DNA from: UKL13-2 sp031430555
GTDB lineage: Bacteria > Pseudomonadota > Gammaproteobacteria > Burkholderiales > Usitatibacteraceae
Length of the DNA: 64,000 bases
Reading direction: 5' to 3'
NCBI GenBank assembly: GCA_031430555.1
Contig: JANPBQ010000111.1
Location: 1-64,000, forward strand
Made by a program: the position numbers and the translations under genes
Part shown: in pieces, positions 7,035-15,557 of the stretch
Layout: every line of letters begins with the position of its first letter
Position numbering within the stretch: position 1 is the first letter of the stretch
The notes under the pieces: generated by a model
What the model was told of the DNA's origin: nothing
The model's database searches: none
The model's input: only the letters and a program-made list of their open reading frames with translations

Positions 7035-8735
7035 TCAAAACGAAAACTCGGTTTTTACATTGAACTGGGTGGCTTTGATGCCCGGCGCGCGCTTCAGCGG
7101 CACGGCGAGATCAACGTGCAGCACATTGGCGAACGCGGCGCGATCCAGCGCCAGACGCAATCCCGCGCCGACGTTGGCGAGTGTTCCGGGATTCACGGTA
7201 TTCTGATTCACGCCACCCCAGGCGCGACCGGCATCGAAAAATACGGCCCCACCTACCCGCAACAGGCGGAACGGATACCAATCCGTGAAGGCGCGCTTTT
7301 CCGCCGACAGCAGCCAGCGTTGATCGCCGGTTTGATAGCGCGACGGGTAGCCGCGCAATCCGTACGTTCCACCGATCAGCAATTGATCCGCCGCGCCCAC
7401 TGCACCGGTTGCGCCGCGCAAGCGTTCGACCATGAGCGAGGCGTAGAAGAGCGAGCGCGCCGCGCGCGGTTCGTAGTATTTGAAGCTGGCCGCTGCGTGC
7501 GTCATCGGCAATGCCGTGCTGGCGATCCGGCGCTCGACCGACGCAGCCGCCTGCACGATGCGGTTCCCGGAAAAGACATAGCCATCGCTCAATGCCGCGT
7601 AGTAAAGCAAATCGTCGCGGTCGGAACCCATTGATGCAAGCGCCTTGGTCAACTGCACGCGTACATTGAAACCCACCACTAAAAACTCAGCGCGCTCGAT
7701 CAGGTTGTGATTTTTCACTTTGAAGAAGCCATCTTCGACAAAATCCGCGCGCAGAAAAATCGCACGCAACGCATTGTTCACCGGCAGTGGGATGAGCGCG
7801 ATGCGTCCGGATTCCGCGCGATAGGTGTTGTCGGCCGCCAGCGCGCCGGCGGTATAGCGTTGCGTCCAGCCGTCGATCAGGCCCGGCGACCAGCCAAACG
7901 ATGCGTCAGCCGCTTTACGGCGATGACGGTATTCGTACGCGATATCGCCGGCGTTGTAGATCGAATCGATTTTGTCGTCGTCTTCCCATGCGCCGCGCGC
8001 GGCGAAACGCGTATCGAGCGAATAGAACGGTCGATCGACGATTAGCGAGGTGCGTTTGCCGTCGTCGAAACGGCCACGCTCGAAATTCACACGTGTCCTG
8101 CCATCAAATGCTTGTTCGTAGGAAATGTCGAGCTCGGTGCCTTTGCGATCCACGCTGGAGGTGCGCGAATAGCCAATGCCGAGGCCGGTGCCCAAAAGAT
8201 TCCTTTCCTTGACGCCGAAGCTGGTCTTGTTGTCGCCGCCGGCGCGCGAAAAATTGCCGGTCACGTCCAGGCTCCAGGCGTCGCGCGTCGAGACCTCGAT
8301 GTCAACCACGCCGTCGCGAAGTGCGATCGGCTTGATTTCCACGTCGTAGCGCGTACGCGACGCGCGCAACAATCGCTCGGTCTCTTCGATTTTCTGACGC
8401 GAGACTTTATCGCCGCTCTTGAACAACAGCACTGTTTCAATCACCCCGGACCGCGTCGGGATATGCAATCGATTCACCCAACGATAAATCGCGTTGTCTT
8501 CACCTTTGATCGACAGATCGAAAACGTTGTGCGGGGTGATGCGAATGTGGCCGATGGTCGCGCGTGCAGATTCGAGCTCGGCGAAGGTGGGCAGGGCTGA
8601 ATGGGCCGACGTTGCTTCCGCCGCATTCGCGAACGCCGACAACGCCATCAATGCGGCCAACAACGAAAGCCGACGGGCGGCAAGACACGTGGACGCATGA
8701 ATTGCGCGGGTGAGTTGGAGGTTGAATTCGATCAT
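7035..8735 (-). CDS. BamA/TamA-superfamily outer-membrane beta-barrel protein
   Basis: A signal peptide (AARRLSLLAALMALSAFANAA) precedes a POTRA-like region (about residues 50-160, with ETVLLFKSGDKVSRQKIEETERLL) and a C-terminal barrel with the Omp85-type motif GLRGYPSRYQTGD and DAGRAWGG. It ends in Phe (KTEFSF), as barrel proteins recognised by the BAM complex do. The reading frame is open to 8822, but the ATG at 8735 places the signal peptide properly. Its single POTRA-like unit makes it shorter than BamA (about 800 residues); a ShlB-like or patatin-partner Omp85 protein is possible. The exact function is not known. Confidence 0.8.
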   Translation of the reverse strand: MIEFNLQLTRAIHASTCLAARRLSLLAALMALSAFANAAEATSAHSALPTFAELESARATIGHIRITPHNVFDLSIKGEDNAIYRWVNRLHIPTRSGVIETVLLFKSGDKVSRQKIEETERLLRASRTRYDVEIKPIALRDGVVDIEVSTRDAWSLDVTGNFSRAGGDNKTSFGVKERNLLGTGLGIGYSRTSSVDRKGTELDISYEQAFDGRTRVNFERGRFDDGKRTSLIVDRPFYSLDTRFAARGAWEDDDKIDSIYNAGDIAYEYRHRRKAADASFGWSPGLIDGWTQRYTAGALAADNTYRAESGRIALIPLPVNNALRAIFLRADFVEDGFFKVKNHNLIERAEFLVVGFNVRVQLTKALASMGSDRDDLLYYAALSDGYVFSGNRIVQAAASVERRIASTALPMTHAAASFKYYEPRAARSLFYASLMVERLRGATGAVGAADQLLIGGTYGLRGYPSRYQTGDQRWLLSAEKRAFTDWYPFRLLRVGGAVFFDAGRAWGGVNQNTVNPGTLANVGAGLRLALDRAAFANVLHVDLAVPLKRAPGIKATQFNVKTEFSF

Positions 8736-8815
8736 GGCAAAAGCATAACCGAGAATGCTGCCAATCGATGCCGGGCGACGAATGCGGCAGTCGCGCTTCG
8801 GCCAACCATGAAACC

Positions 8816-8876
8816 CTAGCACTGGTGAGGCGTTTGGAGCACTTTGCGTCCATACGCCGCACCAGTGCTGGTGTTT
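8816..8876. repeat. REP-like palindrome, family A (copy 1)
   Basis: Arms GCACTGGTGAGGCGT and ACGCCGCACCAGTGC can pair, giving a hairpin of roughly 60 bases that ends in GTGTTT. Similar elements occur at 45675-45735 (full) and in half form at 15118-15143, 26538-26562 and 38975-38992. It lies upstream of the outer-membrane protein gene. Confidence 0.75.
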
Positions 8877-8883
8877 GATTGAG

Positions 8884-9013
8884 GGGTACTTCTATTTACC
8901 CTGTCGTACCGGCGAAGGCCGGTACCCAATTTTCGTAAGCCATTGACACATTGACAAAATTGGGCCCCGGCCTACGCCGGGGAGACAGAGATTTGAGGTA
9001 AATAGAAGTACCC
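8884..9013. repeat. MITE-like element with 17-bp perfect terminal inverted repeats
   Basis: The ends GGGTACTTCTATTTACC (8884-8900) and its exact reverse complement (8997-9013) bound a 130-base segment. Inside are two GC-rich hairpin modules (CCGGCGAAGGCCGG and CCGGCCTACGCCGG). A related element with the same ends is at 26610-26893. No transposase is encoded. The following bases to 9110 hold more hairpin-like sequence but no gene. Confidence 0.75.
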
Positions 9014-9110
9014 TGAGTGATCATGTATTCGCGCCTGTCATCCCGGCCTTCGTGGGAATGACGAAATTTTTGGATGAATAGCACTACCCACGAATACGGT
9101 AGATCGGGTA

Positions 9111-9965
9111 CTACACCTTCGGCAAGAAAGCCGACTTCATTACGCCGGAATCAAAGCCCGCTGTCTCTTCACCGCCGCTCGCGTACCGATACAGCGCGGC
9201 CGCGTATATGCCGGAGAGTGCGCTATGGATCAGGAACGTCAAAATCACCAGCGCGACGGCGAACACGATCGTCAGCACGATGAGTGCCGGGTTTTTAGTA
9301 AACACCACGGCCACGATCAGCAAAATACTGAACGCGATCAAAACGAATTGAATCAACCCGAACGCAACTCCCAAACCCGCCTGGCCGATCAGGTTTTCGC
9401 CCCAGGTTTTCTTCAATAGCAGCGCGCTTTCCTTGACCGCATCGATTGGGCCGACATCGCGCGCCACCAGCACCGGCACTACCAGATACGTTGCGATGGT
9501 CCAGCCTGCACCGAGCAGGCCGGCGATGATCTTGCCGATGAATCCGACGCGCTCCTGAATCGCGCGCAGGATCAAGCCGACGGTGGCGGCGATGAACGCA
9601 TAGCCCAGAATGTTCATGGCCTTTGATGAAGCGATGCGCAAGCCATCACCTATCGTCGGATTGCCGCCATCGAGGCGCTTCATCGCTGCGCCAACCAATG
9701 CAGCGTTGAAGAAAAAGATCACGAAGTATTGGCAAAGGTAAAACAAAAACCCGAGCACATACACGCCGGTCGATATCGCACCATTGTTGCCGCCGGACAA
9801 TCCATCCAGCGCGCCCATGCCGATGACGGGCAATGCGAAGCAGGCGACCACGATCACCGTCGCGATCGCCGAGATCAGCGGAAAAATCAGCAGCTCTTTG
9901 TCATTCATCAGCACCGAGCCGCTCGCTTTGACGAGTTGCCAGCTGCGGGATAGGCGTTCGAACAT
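9111..9965 (-). CDS. DUF6159-like multi-pass membrane protein
   Basis: The 284-residue protein starts MFERLSRSWQLVKASGSVL and has about six hydrophobic helices (around 28-55, 70-90, 115-135, 150-170, 200-225 and 230-250). The N-terminal Trp/Leu-rich segment followed by LLIFPLIS and the later DVGPIDAVKESALLLKKTWGEN are what I remember of the DUF6159 family. No enzymatic motif is visible and its function is unknown. CCGGAGA lies upstream of the ATG. A two-helix protein gene (10014-10235) lies 48 bases upstream on the same strand. Confidence 0.7.
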   Translation of the reverse strand: MFERLSRSWQLVKASGSVLMNDKELLIFPLISAIATVIVVACFALPVIGMGALDGLSGGNNGAISTGVYVLGFLFYLCQYFVIFFFNAALVGAAMKRLDGGNPTIGDGLRIASSKAMNILGYAFIAATVGLILRAIQERVGFIGKIIAGLLGAGWTIATYLVVPVLVARDVGPIDAVKESALLLKKTWGENLIGQAGLGVAFGLIQFVLIAFSILLIVAVVFTKNPALIVLTIVFAVALVILTFLIHSALSGIYAAALYRYASGGEETAGFDSGVMKSAFLPKV

Positions 9966-10013
9966 GATGAGTCTCCGGAAAAATGAAATGGGTGGGTCGA
10001 ACCATTAAAGTCG

Positions 10014-10235
10014 TCAGGCGCGCGGGCGTTCGCCCAATTTTCGCCAGACGCGATAGGCAATGTATGAGGGCAGGCCCAACACCGTGAGCCAGCCAATGGC
10101 CAAAACGACCATCTCCAATGGGCCCCCGACAACGTCCGCATGCGGGCCCGCCAGCAACAAAATCACGACGAGTGAAATCGTCGCGACGGCGACAAGCGAC
10201 ACCAGATAGGCAATGGCAGCAATGAGCAATCTCAC
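10014..10235 (-). CDS. small two-helix membrane protein, function unknown
   Basis: The 73-residue product has two hydrophobic helices (about 4-30 and 41-60) and a basic C-terminus (RVWRKLGERPRA), suggesting an inner-membrane protein with a cytoplasmic tail. AGGAG stands 12 bases before the ATG, a slightly long spacing. I recognise no family. It is probably cotranscribed with the downstream DUF6159-like gene. Confidence 0.55.
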   Translation of the reverse strand: MRLLIAAIAYLVSLVAVATISLVVILLLAGPHADVVGGPLEMVVLAIGWLTVLGLPSYIAYRVWRKLGERPRA

Positions 10236-10433
10236 GAAGTCGCTCCTGCAATTTTGGACGCGTAATTAAAGCACGGGTGCTTTCAATGTTGCGCCGTGGA
10301 AAAAATGAGACTAGCATTATCTCCGGGGTATCCAGGGCCCCACGGGTGATTTTCCAATTGCGCCCAAGACGATTTCCGTCCAAGCCTGTCTGCGTCGCAT
10401 GTCGTCGCGGACAAATACGCTTTGGAGGAAATC

Positions 10434-11354
10434 ATGCTGATCACGTCGGCGCAAGTCCTAAGTCAAATCACGATCAACCAGGCCATGTCGGCCGTTGAAC
10501 ACGCCATTGCCAGGTTGGGTGCAGGGCATGTTGGCGCACCGGTGTCGCTCGGTGTGGCAGTCGCGAATGGCACCTTTCACGTTAAGGCCTGCGCGTCCAC
10601 GTCACCTGACCGGGCCAACATTTTCGTGGCGAAGATCAATGCCAATTTCCCCGAGAACCCCAGTACGGGCCGGCCGACGATACAGGGTGCCATCGCGGTC
10701 TTCGATACGCGCAACGGCGATGTACTTGCCGTCGTCGATTCACCATCCGTGACGAGCCTGCGCACCGCGGCAACCACGGGCGCCGTGATTCGGCACCTTG
10801 CGCCCGACAACGCGCGCGTCGCGACCGTCGTTGGCTGCGGCGCATTGGGGCGTTTTCACATTGAAGCGTTCAAGGCGTGCGGCATCGATCGCATCTTCGT
10901 ATTTGACAAAGAGTCTGCACGCGCCGCTACCGTCGCTGCGTGGGCGCGTGAGGATCTCGGTATTGATTGCGAGGCAACCGATGACATGCGGCGCGCGACC
11001 CGGCAGAGCAGGGTCATCGCAACCTGCACGCCGTCGCGCGAGCCGTTCCTCAGCCGCGATGATGTGTCGCCGGGCACGCTGATCGCGGCGGTCGGTGCGG
11101 ACAACGAAAGCAAATCCGAGATCGAGCCGGCATTGCTCAGTGTGGCACGCGTCGTCACTGACCTCACCGCGCAATGCTTAAAGTACGGCGACCTTCGGCA
11201 TCTGCCGTTGAAAGTCGTCTGCGGCGAATTGACCGACGTCGTCGCCGACCGCGTGGCGCGCACCGGGGCAGATGAGATCGTGATCTTTGATTCCACCGGA
11301 CTCGCGGTGCAGGACTTGGCACTTTGCGAGCTTCTCGTATCGCCTGCCGCTTGA
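10434..11354 (+). CDS. ornithine cyclodeaminase / mu-crystallin family protein
   Basis: The 306-residue protein has a Rossmann NAD(P)-binding motif VVGCGALGRFH (about 129-139) and the family's N-terminal substrate domain, including SVTSLRTAATTGAV (about 105-118). Members act as ornithine cyclodeaminase, alanine dehydrogenase, ketimine reductase or in opine-like synthesis; the substrate cannot be told from sequence. The ATG at 10434 is chosen because TTTGGAGGAA sits just upstream; an in-frame TTG at 10422 overlaps this ribosome-binding site. The M28 peptidase gene follows after 43 bases, so the two may form an amino-acid/peptide salvage operon. Confidence 0.83.
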   Translation: MLITSAQVLSQITINQAMSAVEHAIARLGAGHVGAPVSLGVAVANGTFHVKACASTSPDRANIFVAKINANFPENPSTGRPTIQGAIAVFDTRNGDVLAVVDSPSVTSLRTAATTGAVIRHLAPDNARVATVVGCGALGRFHIEAFKACGIDRIFVFDKESARAATVAAWAREDLGIDCEATDDMRRATRQSRVIATCTPSREPFLSRDDVSPGTLIAAVGADNESKSEIEPALLSVARVVTDLTAQCLKYGDLRHLPLKVVCGELTDVVADRVARTGADEIVIFDSTGLAVQDLALCELLVSPAA

Positions 11355-11397
11355 CGTTAATGCTGCGTGACTCAACGAACCCATTGTGGAGACTCAA

Positions 11398-13065
11398 ATG
11401 AAATTGTTCTTTTTGGCGTGCATGGTTTCGGGCGCTGCGTCATTCAGCGCGTTGGCGGCAGAATTCCTTCCGGCGCAGGCTGTAAACAAATCCGCGATCA
11501 AGTCCCATGTCGAATTCCTCGCGGACGATCTACTGGAGGGGCGCGAAACCGGAACACGCGGCTACGCCATCGCAGCGCGCTATGTGGCAAGCCAGTTTGC
11601 CGGAGCGGGACTGTCACCCGGCGGCGATGCGGGGTCGTTCCTGCAGAGCGTGCCTTTCCGCTCCACCCAATTGGAGCCGGACTCCGCCGAGTTTGCGCGG
11701 GTCGGATCCGCCGGTGAAGTGGAACGATACAAATTCGGTGAAGACTTTGTCGTGTTTCCAAGTCGCCATGCCGTCAGTACCGAGGCGAGCGCCGCTGCCG
11801 TCTACGCCGGGCACGGTATTGTTGCGCCGCATCTCGGCATCGATGACTATGCGGGACTCGTCGTACAAGGAAAATTCGTTTTCGTGCTGGCAGGTGGCCC
11901 GAGTGTTCTTCCCGGCGACGAAGGCGCGCACTTTGCTAACGTGAGGTTGAAGCAGGAGATCGCGGCCGCGCGCGGTGCTATCGGCCTCATCACGTTGCAG
12001 ACGCCAACGAACGAAAAGGTGTTCCGCTTCGCGCAGTCGGTGCAATCGTTGCAATCTCGATCATTTGCGTGGCTCGATGGCGAAGGAAAGCCGCACGGTG
12101 GCAGCACGGCTTTGGCACATGCCGCGACGCTTTCGATCGCGGGTGCCGAAAAATTCCTGATTCGCGCCGGCCTGAAACTAACAGACCTTGTCGCGAGAGC
12201 GGAGCAGAAATTGCCGCCACAATCGTTGGGCGTCGAGGCAAAGGTCCGCATCGCGCGCAAGAGCCGGCTGCAGGATGCGTCCAGCCCCAATGTGGTGGGA
12301 GTATTCGAAGGCACCGATCCGATGATGAAAGATGAATACGTCGTCATGACGGCGCACCTCGACCACCTGGGCATCGCGCAGGGCAAGTCGGGTGACAATA
12401 TTCACAACGGCGCGTTGGACAATGCTGCGGGTGTGGCGGTGATCACGGAGGCCGCGCGGCTGATCGCGGGCCTGCCTGTGCGGCCGAAACGCTCCATCCT
12501 GTTCGTCGCCCTGACCGGGGAAGAAGCGGGCTTGCTCGGGTCCGAGTATTTCGTGAGCCGAGCGCGGGCGGCAGGACTCAATCTGGTGGCCAATATCAAT
12601 ATCGACATGCCGGTATTGCTCTACGACTTTCGTGATGTCTGTGCGTTCGGCGCGGAGCACTCAAGTCTCGGTGAGACTGTCGCCGCCGTCGCGCGTTCCA
12701 GAGGCATTCCGGTTTCGCCGGATCCAAAACCGGAACGGCGTCGCTTCACGCGATCAGACCAGTATTCGTTCGTGAAGGCCGGGATTCCCGCCGCGTTCCT
12801 GAATACCGGCATCCATGCCATCGGGGAGGACGGTGCCGGACAACGGGCCCGCGAAGACTTTGAACTCAAACACTATCACCGCGTGAGCGATGACACGTCC
12901 GTGCCCATCAGCTATGACGCCGCCGCCCGATTCGCCGCCTTGACGGCGGCAATCGCGGTCGAAATCGCGAACGCACCGACGCGTCCGCAGTGGAAGCCGG
13001 GCAACTTCTTTGGCGATACGTTTGGCAAAGGCTCTGAAAAGAGCCGTACGGAGAAATCGAGGTAA
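11398..13065 (+). CDS. secreted M28-family zinc aminopeptidase with PA-type insert
   Basis: The 555-residue product carries a signal peptide (FFLACMVSGAASFSALAA). A protease-associated-like region (about 130-260) is followed by the M28 catalytic domain. Zinc and catalytic residues are visible in TAHLDHLG (His about 319), GALDNAAGVAV (Asp), LTGEEAGLLGSEYF (Glu-Glu), NINIDMP (Asp) and HYHRVSDD (His). It probably trims peptides in the periplasm or outside the cell. The ATG at 11398 follows GGAG at 11388-11391; an in-frame GTG at 11386 overlaps it and is less likely. It lies downstream of the ornithine-cyclodeaminase-like gene. Confidence 0.88.
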   Translation: MKLFFLACMVSGAASFSALAAEFLPAQAVNKSAIKSHVEFLADDLLEGRETGTRGYAIAARYVASQFAGAGLSPGGDAGSFLQSVPFRSTQLEPDSAEFARVGSAGEVERYKFGEDFVVFPSRHAVSTEASAAAVYAGHGIVAPHLGIDDYAGLVVQGKFVFVLAGGPSVLPGDEGAHFANVRLKQEIAAARGAIGLITLQTPTNEKVFRFAQSVQSLQSRSFAWLDGEGKPHGGSTALAHAATLSIAGAEKFLIRAGLKLTDLVARAEQKLPPQSLGVEAKVRIARKSRLQDASSPNVVGVFEGTDPMMKDEYVVMTAHLDHLGIAQGKSGDNIHNGALDNAAGVAVITEAARLIAGLPVRPKRSILFVALTGEEAGLLGSEYFVSRARAAGLNLVANINIDMPVLLYDFRDVCAFGAEHSSLGETVAAVARSRGIPVSPDPKPERRRFTRSDQYSFVKAGIPAAFLNTGIHAIGEDGAGQRAREDFELKHYHRVSDDTSVPISYDAAARFAALTAAIAVEIANAPTRPQWKPGNFFGDTFGKGSEKSRTEKSR

Positions 13066-13087
13066 GGTGAATGGCACTTACATAAGC

Positions 13088-13172
13088 TGTCTCCCCGGCG
13101 CAGGCCGGGGCCCAAGTTACTTGCAAGACGCCGAGAAATTCAAATTGGGCCCCGGCCTTCGCCGGGGAGACA
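13088..13172. repeat. GC-rich double-hairpin intergenic repeat, family C
   Basis: A 28-base arm starting TGTCTCCCCGGC (13088-13115) is repeated inverted at 13145-13172, and each arm is itself palindromic around CCGG...CCGG. The inner part of the MITE-like element at 8884-9013 carries the same CCCCGGCCT-CGCCGGGGAGACA sequence. The rest of 13066-13343 holds no gene I can support. Confidence 0.75.
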
Positions 13173-13343
13173 CGGTTTGTAGTTGCTCTTTGATGCACAA
13201 ATTTCTTTTACCGGTCATCCAGATCTCTTAAGAAATTGCCATTCGAGGTAAGGTTGATTACGGTGGAGAACCACAACCAAAATGAGGTGGCATCTGGGAT
13301 GAGTTTGCTCTGTGGATTTCTGCTTAGTCGAACCATTAGTTGC

Positions 13344-14996
13344 CTACTGCGACTTCGATCCCCGCATCGACAGCACATTCGGCGGTGCCGCAAACGTATC
13401 CGAGCGCGCCACTTCCCAAAAAACTTTGAACGCAGGCAAATCGGGAACGGAACTGAGCAACTCGCCCGGTGCGGCCCACGTGTGCAACGCGGCGAGCGAC
13501 CGGACTTCGGTAGACGATACGCGGCGGATCACATGCTCCGGGCCGATTTGATTGGGATGCGTGAGGCCCGCGGCAGCTAGTAGCTCTTTCAGCGCGATCA
13601 TCGTGCTTTGATGAAAATGAAATACTCGTGTGGCTTTTTCCGGCACGACCAGTGCACGCATGCGTTTGGGGTCTTGCGTCGTGACACCTGTCGGGCAATG
13701 TCCGGTATGGCAAGTCTGCGCTTGCAGGCAACCGAGTGCGAACATGAAACCCCGCGCCGAATTGCACCAGTCCGCGCCCATCGCGAGGGCGCGTACGACA
13801 TCGAACGCGGTGACGATTTTGGCGGACGCACCGATTTTTATTTTGTTGCGCAAATTCACGCCGACCAAGGTGTTGTGCACCAGCATCAAGGCTTCCCGCA
13901 TCGGTGCGCCAACGTGATCGGTGAATTCAAGTGGTGCCGCACCGGTGCCGCCTTCGCCGCCATCAACCACGATGAAATCCGGCGTGATGCCGGTCTCCAG
14001 CATCGCCTTCACCACGCCGAACCATTCCCACGGATGTCCCACTGCGAACTTGATGCCGACCGGTTTGCCCCCGGACAACTCGCGTAACTTCACGACGAAA
14101 TGCATCATCTCAAGCGGTGTGGAAAACGCGGAATGGCGCGCGGGCGACACGCAATCGACACCGATCTGTACACCGCGCGCCTCGGCGATTTCGGCGGTGA
14201 CTTTAGCGCCGGGCAGTACGCCACCGTGGCCGGGCTTGGCCCCTTGCGAAAGTTTTATCTCGATCATCTTTACTTGCGGCGACGCGGCGTTTTCCTTGAA
14301 CTTGGCTTCATCGAATCCGCCTTGCTCATTCCGACAACCGAAATATCCCGAACCAATTTCCCACACCAGATCGCCGCCGTTCTGGCGATGGTGGCGCGAG
14401 ATCGAACCTTCACCGGTGTCGTGATAAAAATTGCCACGTTTGGCGCCCTCATTGAGCGCAAGAATCGCGTTGGCCGAGAGCGCGCCAAAACTCATCGCGG
14501 AAATATTGAAGACACTCGCCGAATAAGGTTGCTTGCAATCAACGCCACCAATCGTGAATCGAAAATCGTGGCCGTCGATTTCAGCGGGTGACATCGAATG
14601 GTTCATCCATTCGTAATTTGTCTGATAGACATTGAGTTGCGTGCCGAAGGGCCGCTTGTCGACAGCACCCTTTGCGCGCTGGTAAATGATCGATCGTTGC
14701 GCGCGCGAAAACGGCAACTCATCGCTGTCGGCTTCGATGAAGTATTGGCGAATCTCGGGCCGCACATATTCAAAGAAAAAGCGAAAGTGCGACAACACCG
14801 GATAGTTGCGGCGGATCGCTTGCCTCGGTTGCGAATAGTCGACGTATCCCACCAACGTGAGCGCGCCGAATGCGAGCGCCGGCCACGTCCACCACGGCGA
14901 CAGGATCGATAGCAGGATGCAGGCCACGCACAAGATGCCGCAAATGGTCCAGGCCCAGTAGCGCTGCGGCACCATCGAATCCAGTGCGTTCAACAT
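13344..14996 (-). CDS. FMN-binding glutamate-synthase-like protein (GltB central/FMN domain)
   Basis: The 550-residue protein has two N-terminal membrane helices (about 15-45) followed by the FMN-binding domain of the large glutamate synthase subunit. Motifs include SAMSFGALSANAI-like ISAMSFGALS, EGSISRHHRQNGGDLVWEIGSGYFGCR, KLSQGAKPGHGGVLPG, VVDGGEGGTGAAPLEFTDHVG and a cysteine-rich CLQAQTCHTGHCPTG near the 3' end. The N-terminal amidotransferase domain of true GltB is missing. Such stand-alone proteins are common and their reaction is not established. The ORF is open to 15389, but the ATG at 14996 has GCGAGGAG upstream and begins the membrane segment. Confidence 0.85.
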   Translation of the reverse strand: MLNALDSMVPQRYWAWTICGILCVACILLSILSPWWTWPALAFGALTLVGYVDYSQPRQAIRRNYPVLSHFRFFFEYVRPEIRQYFIEADSDELPFSRAQRSIIYQRAKGAVDKRPFGTQLNVYQTNYEWMNHSMSPAEIDGHDFRFTIGGVDCKQPYSASVFNISAMSFGALSANAILALNEGAKRGNFYHDTGEGSISRHHRQNGGDLVWEIGSGYFGCRNEQGGFDEAKFKENAASPQVKMIEIKLSQGAKPGHGGVLPGAKVTAEIAEARGVQIGVDCVSPARHSAFSTPLEMMHFVVKLRELSGGKPVGIKFAVGHPWEWFGVVKAMLETGITPDFIVVDGGEGGTGAAPLEFTDHVGAPMREALMLVHNTLVGVNLRNKIKIGASAKIVTAFDVVRALAMGADWCNSARGFMFALGCLQAQTCHTGHCPTGVTTQDPKRMRALVVPEKATRVFHFHQSTMIALKELLAAAGLTHPNQIGPEHVIRRVSSTEVRSLAALHTWAAPGELLSSVPDLPAFKVFWEVARSDTFAAPPNVLSMRGSKSQ

Positions 14997-15557
14997 GGCG
15001 GTCTCCTCGCATTTATTGTCCGTGGATGATAGCAGTGCGACGCGCCACATGGCGGCGGCACGCGCGCGCCGAAATTGCAGATCGCCATTTGACGGGCGTT
15101 TCGGGACAAAAAGCAGCCAAACGCCGCGCCAGTGCTTGTGTTTCGTTTGATGCGCTGCCGCGCGCTCATCTGAGCGTGCAAACGTGAGCGCTGTTGCAGG
15201 CGTGCAACACAAATGACGGCAATTACTGACTAACTCGTGTCGCGAATGTGTCGGGCGTTGCGAATCGCCGCCATCGTCGCGGCAAAAAGTCTCGAATGTG
15301 ACTAATCGCCGCGTCACATTTTCTGAATGCCGCCGAACTCGCACGAATGGTTTCGAATGGGGATGGAGCGGTTCAATTGGTCGCGGCACGCTACTTCATG
15401 ATTCGGCCATGTCGGGAATGAGTCGGTGTTTGAAGATTGAAAGAGTTTTGTCATCGACCGCGTTTTCCCGCAAGTGGTTGGCGAGTTTTCCCGAGCTGGA
15501 TGTCGCTCTGCACGGGGAAAACTCACACATCAAAAAAACACTCAGGAGAGCCGCAAC
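14997..15557. other. 561-base intergenic region before the TonB receptor cluster
   Basis: No gene is supported here. It holds a half copy of the family A repeat at 15118-15143 (ACGCCGCGCCAGTGCTTGTG) and an inverted repeat AATGTGA-N12-TCACATT at 15295-15320. The spacing of 12 is not that of a CRP site (N6). Ordinary promoter elements for the divergent genes must lie here but none stands out. Confidence 0.5.

Noticed and set aside
8896..9084. Short minus-strand ORF (62 codons) over the repeats
   Set aside because: It is a translation of the palindromic repeats (containing PRRRPGPN), with no ribosome-binding site.
15295..15320. CRP binding site
   Set aside because: The half-sites TGTGA and TCACA are present, but 12 rather than 6 bases lie between the matched arms.
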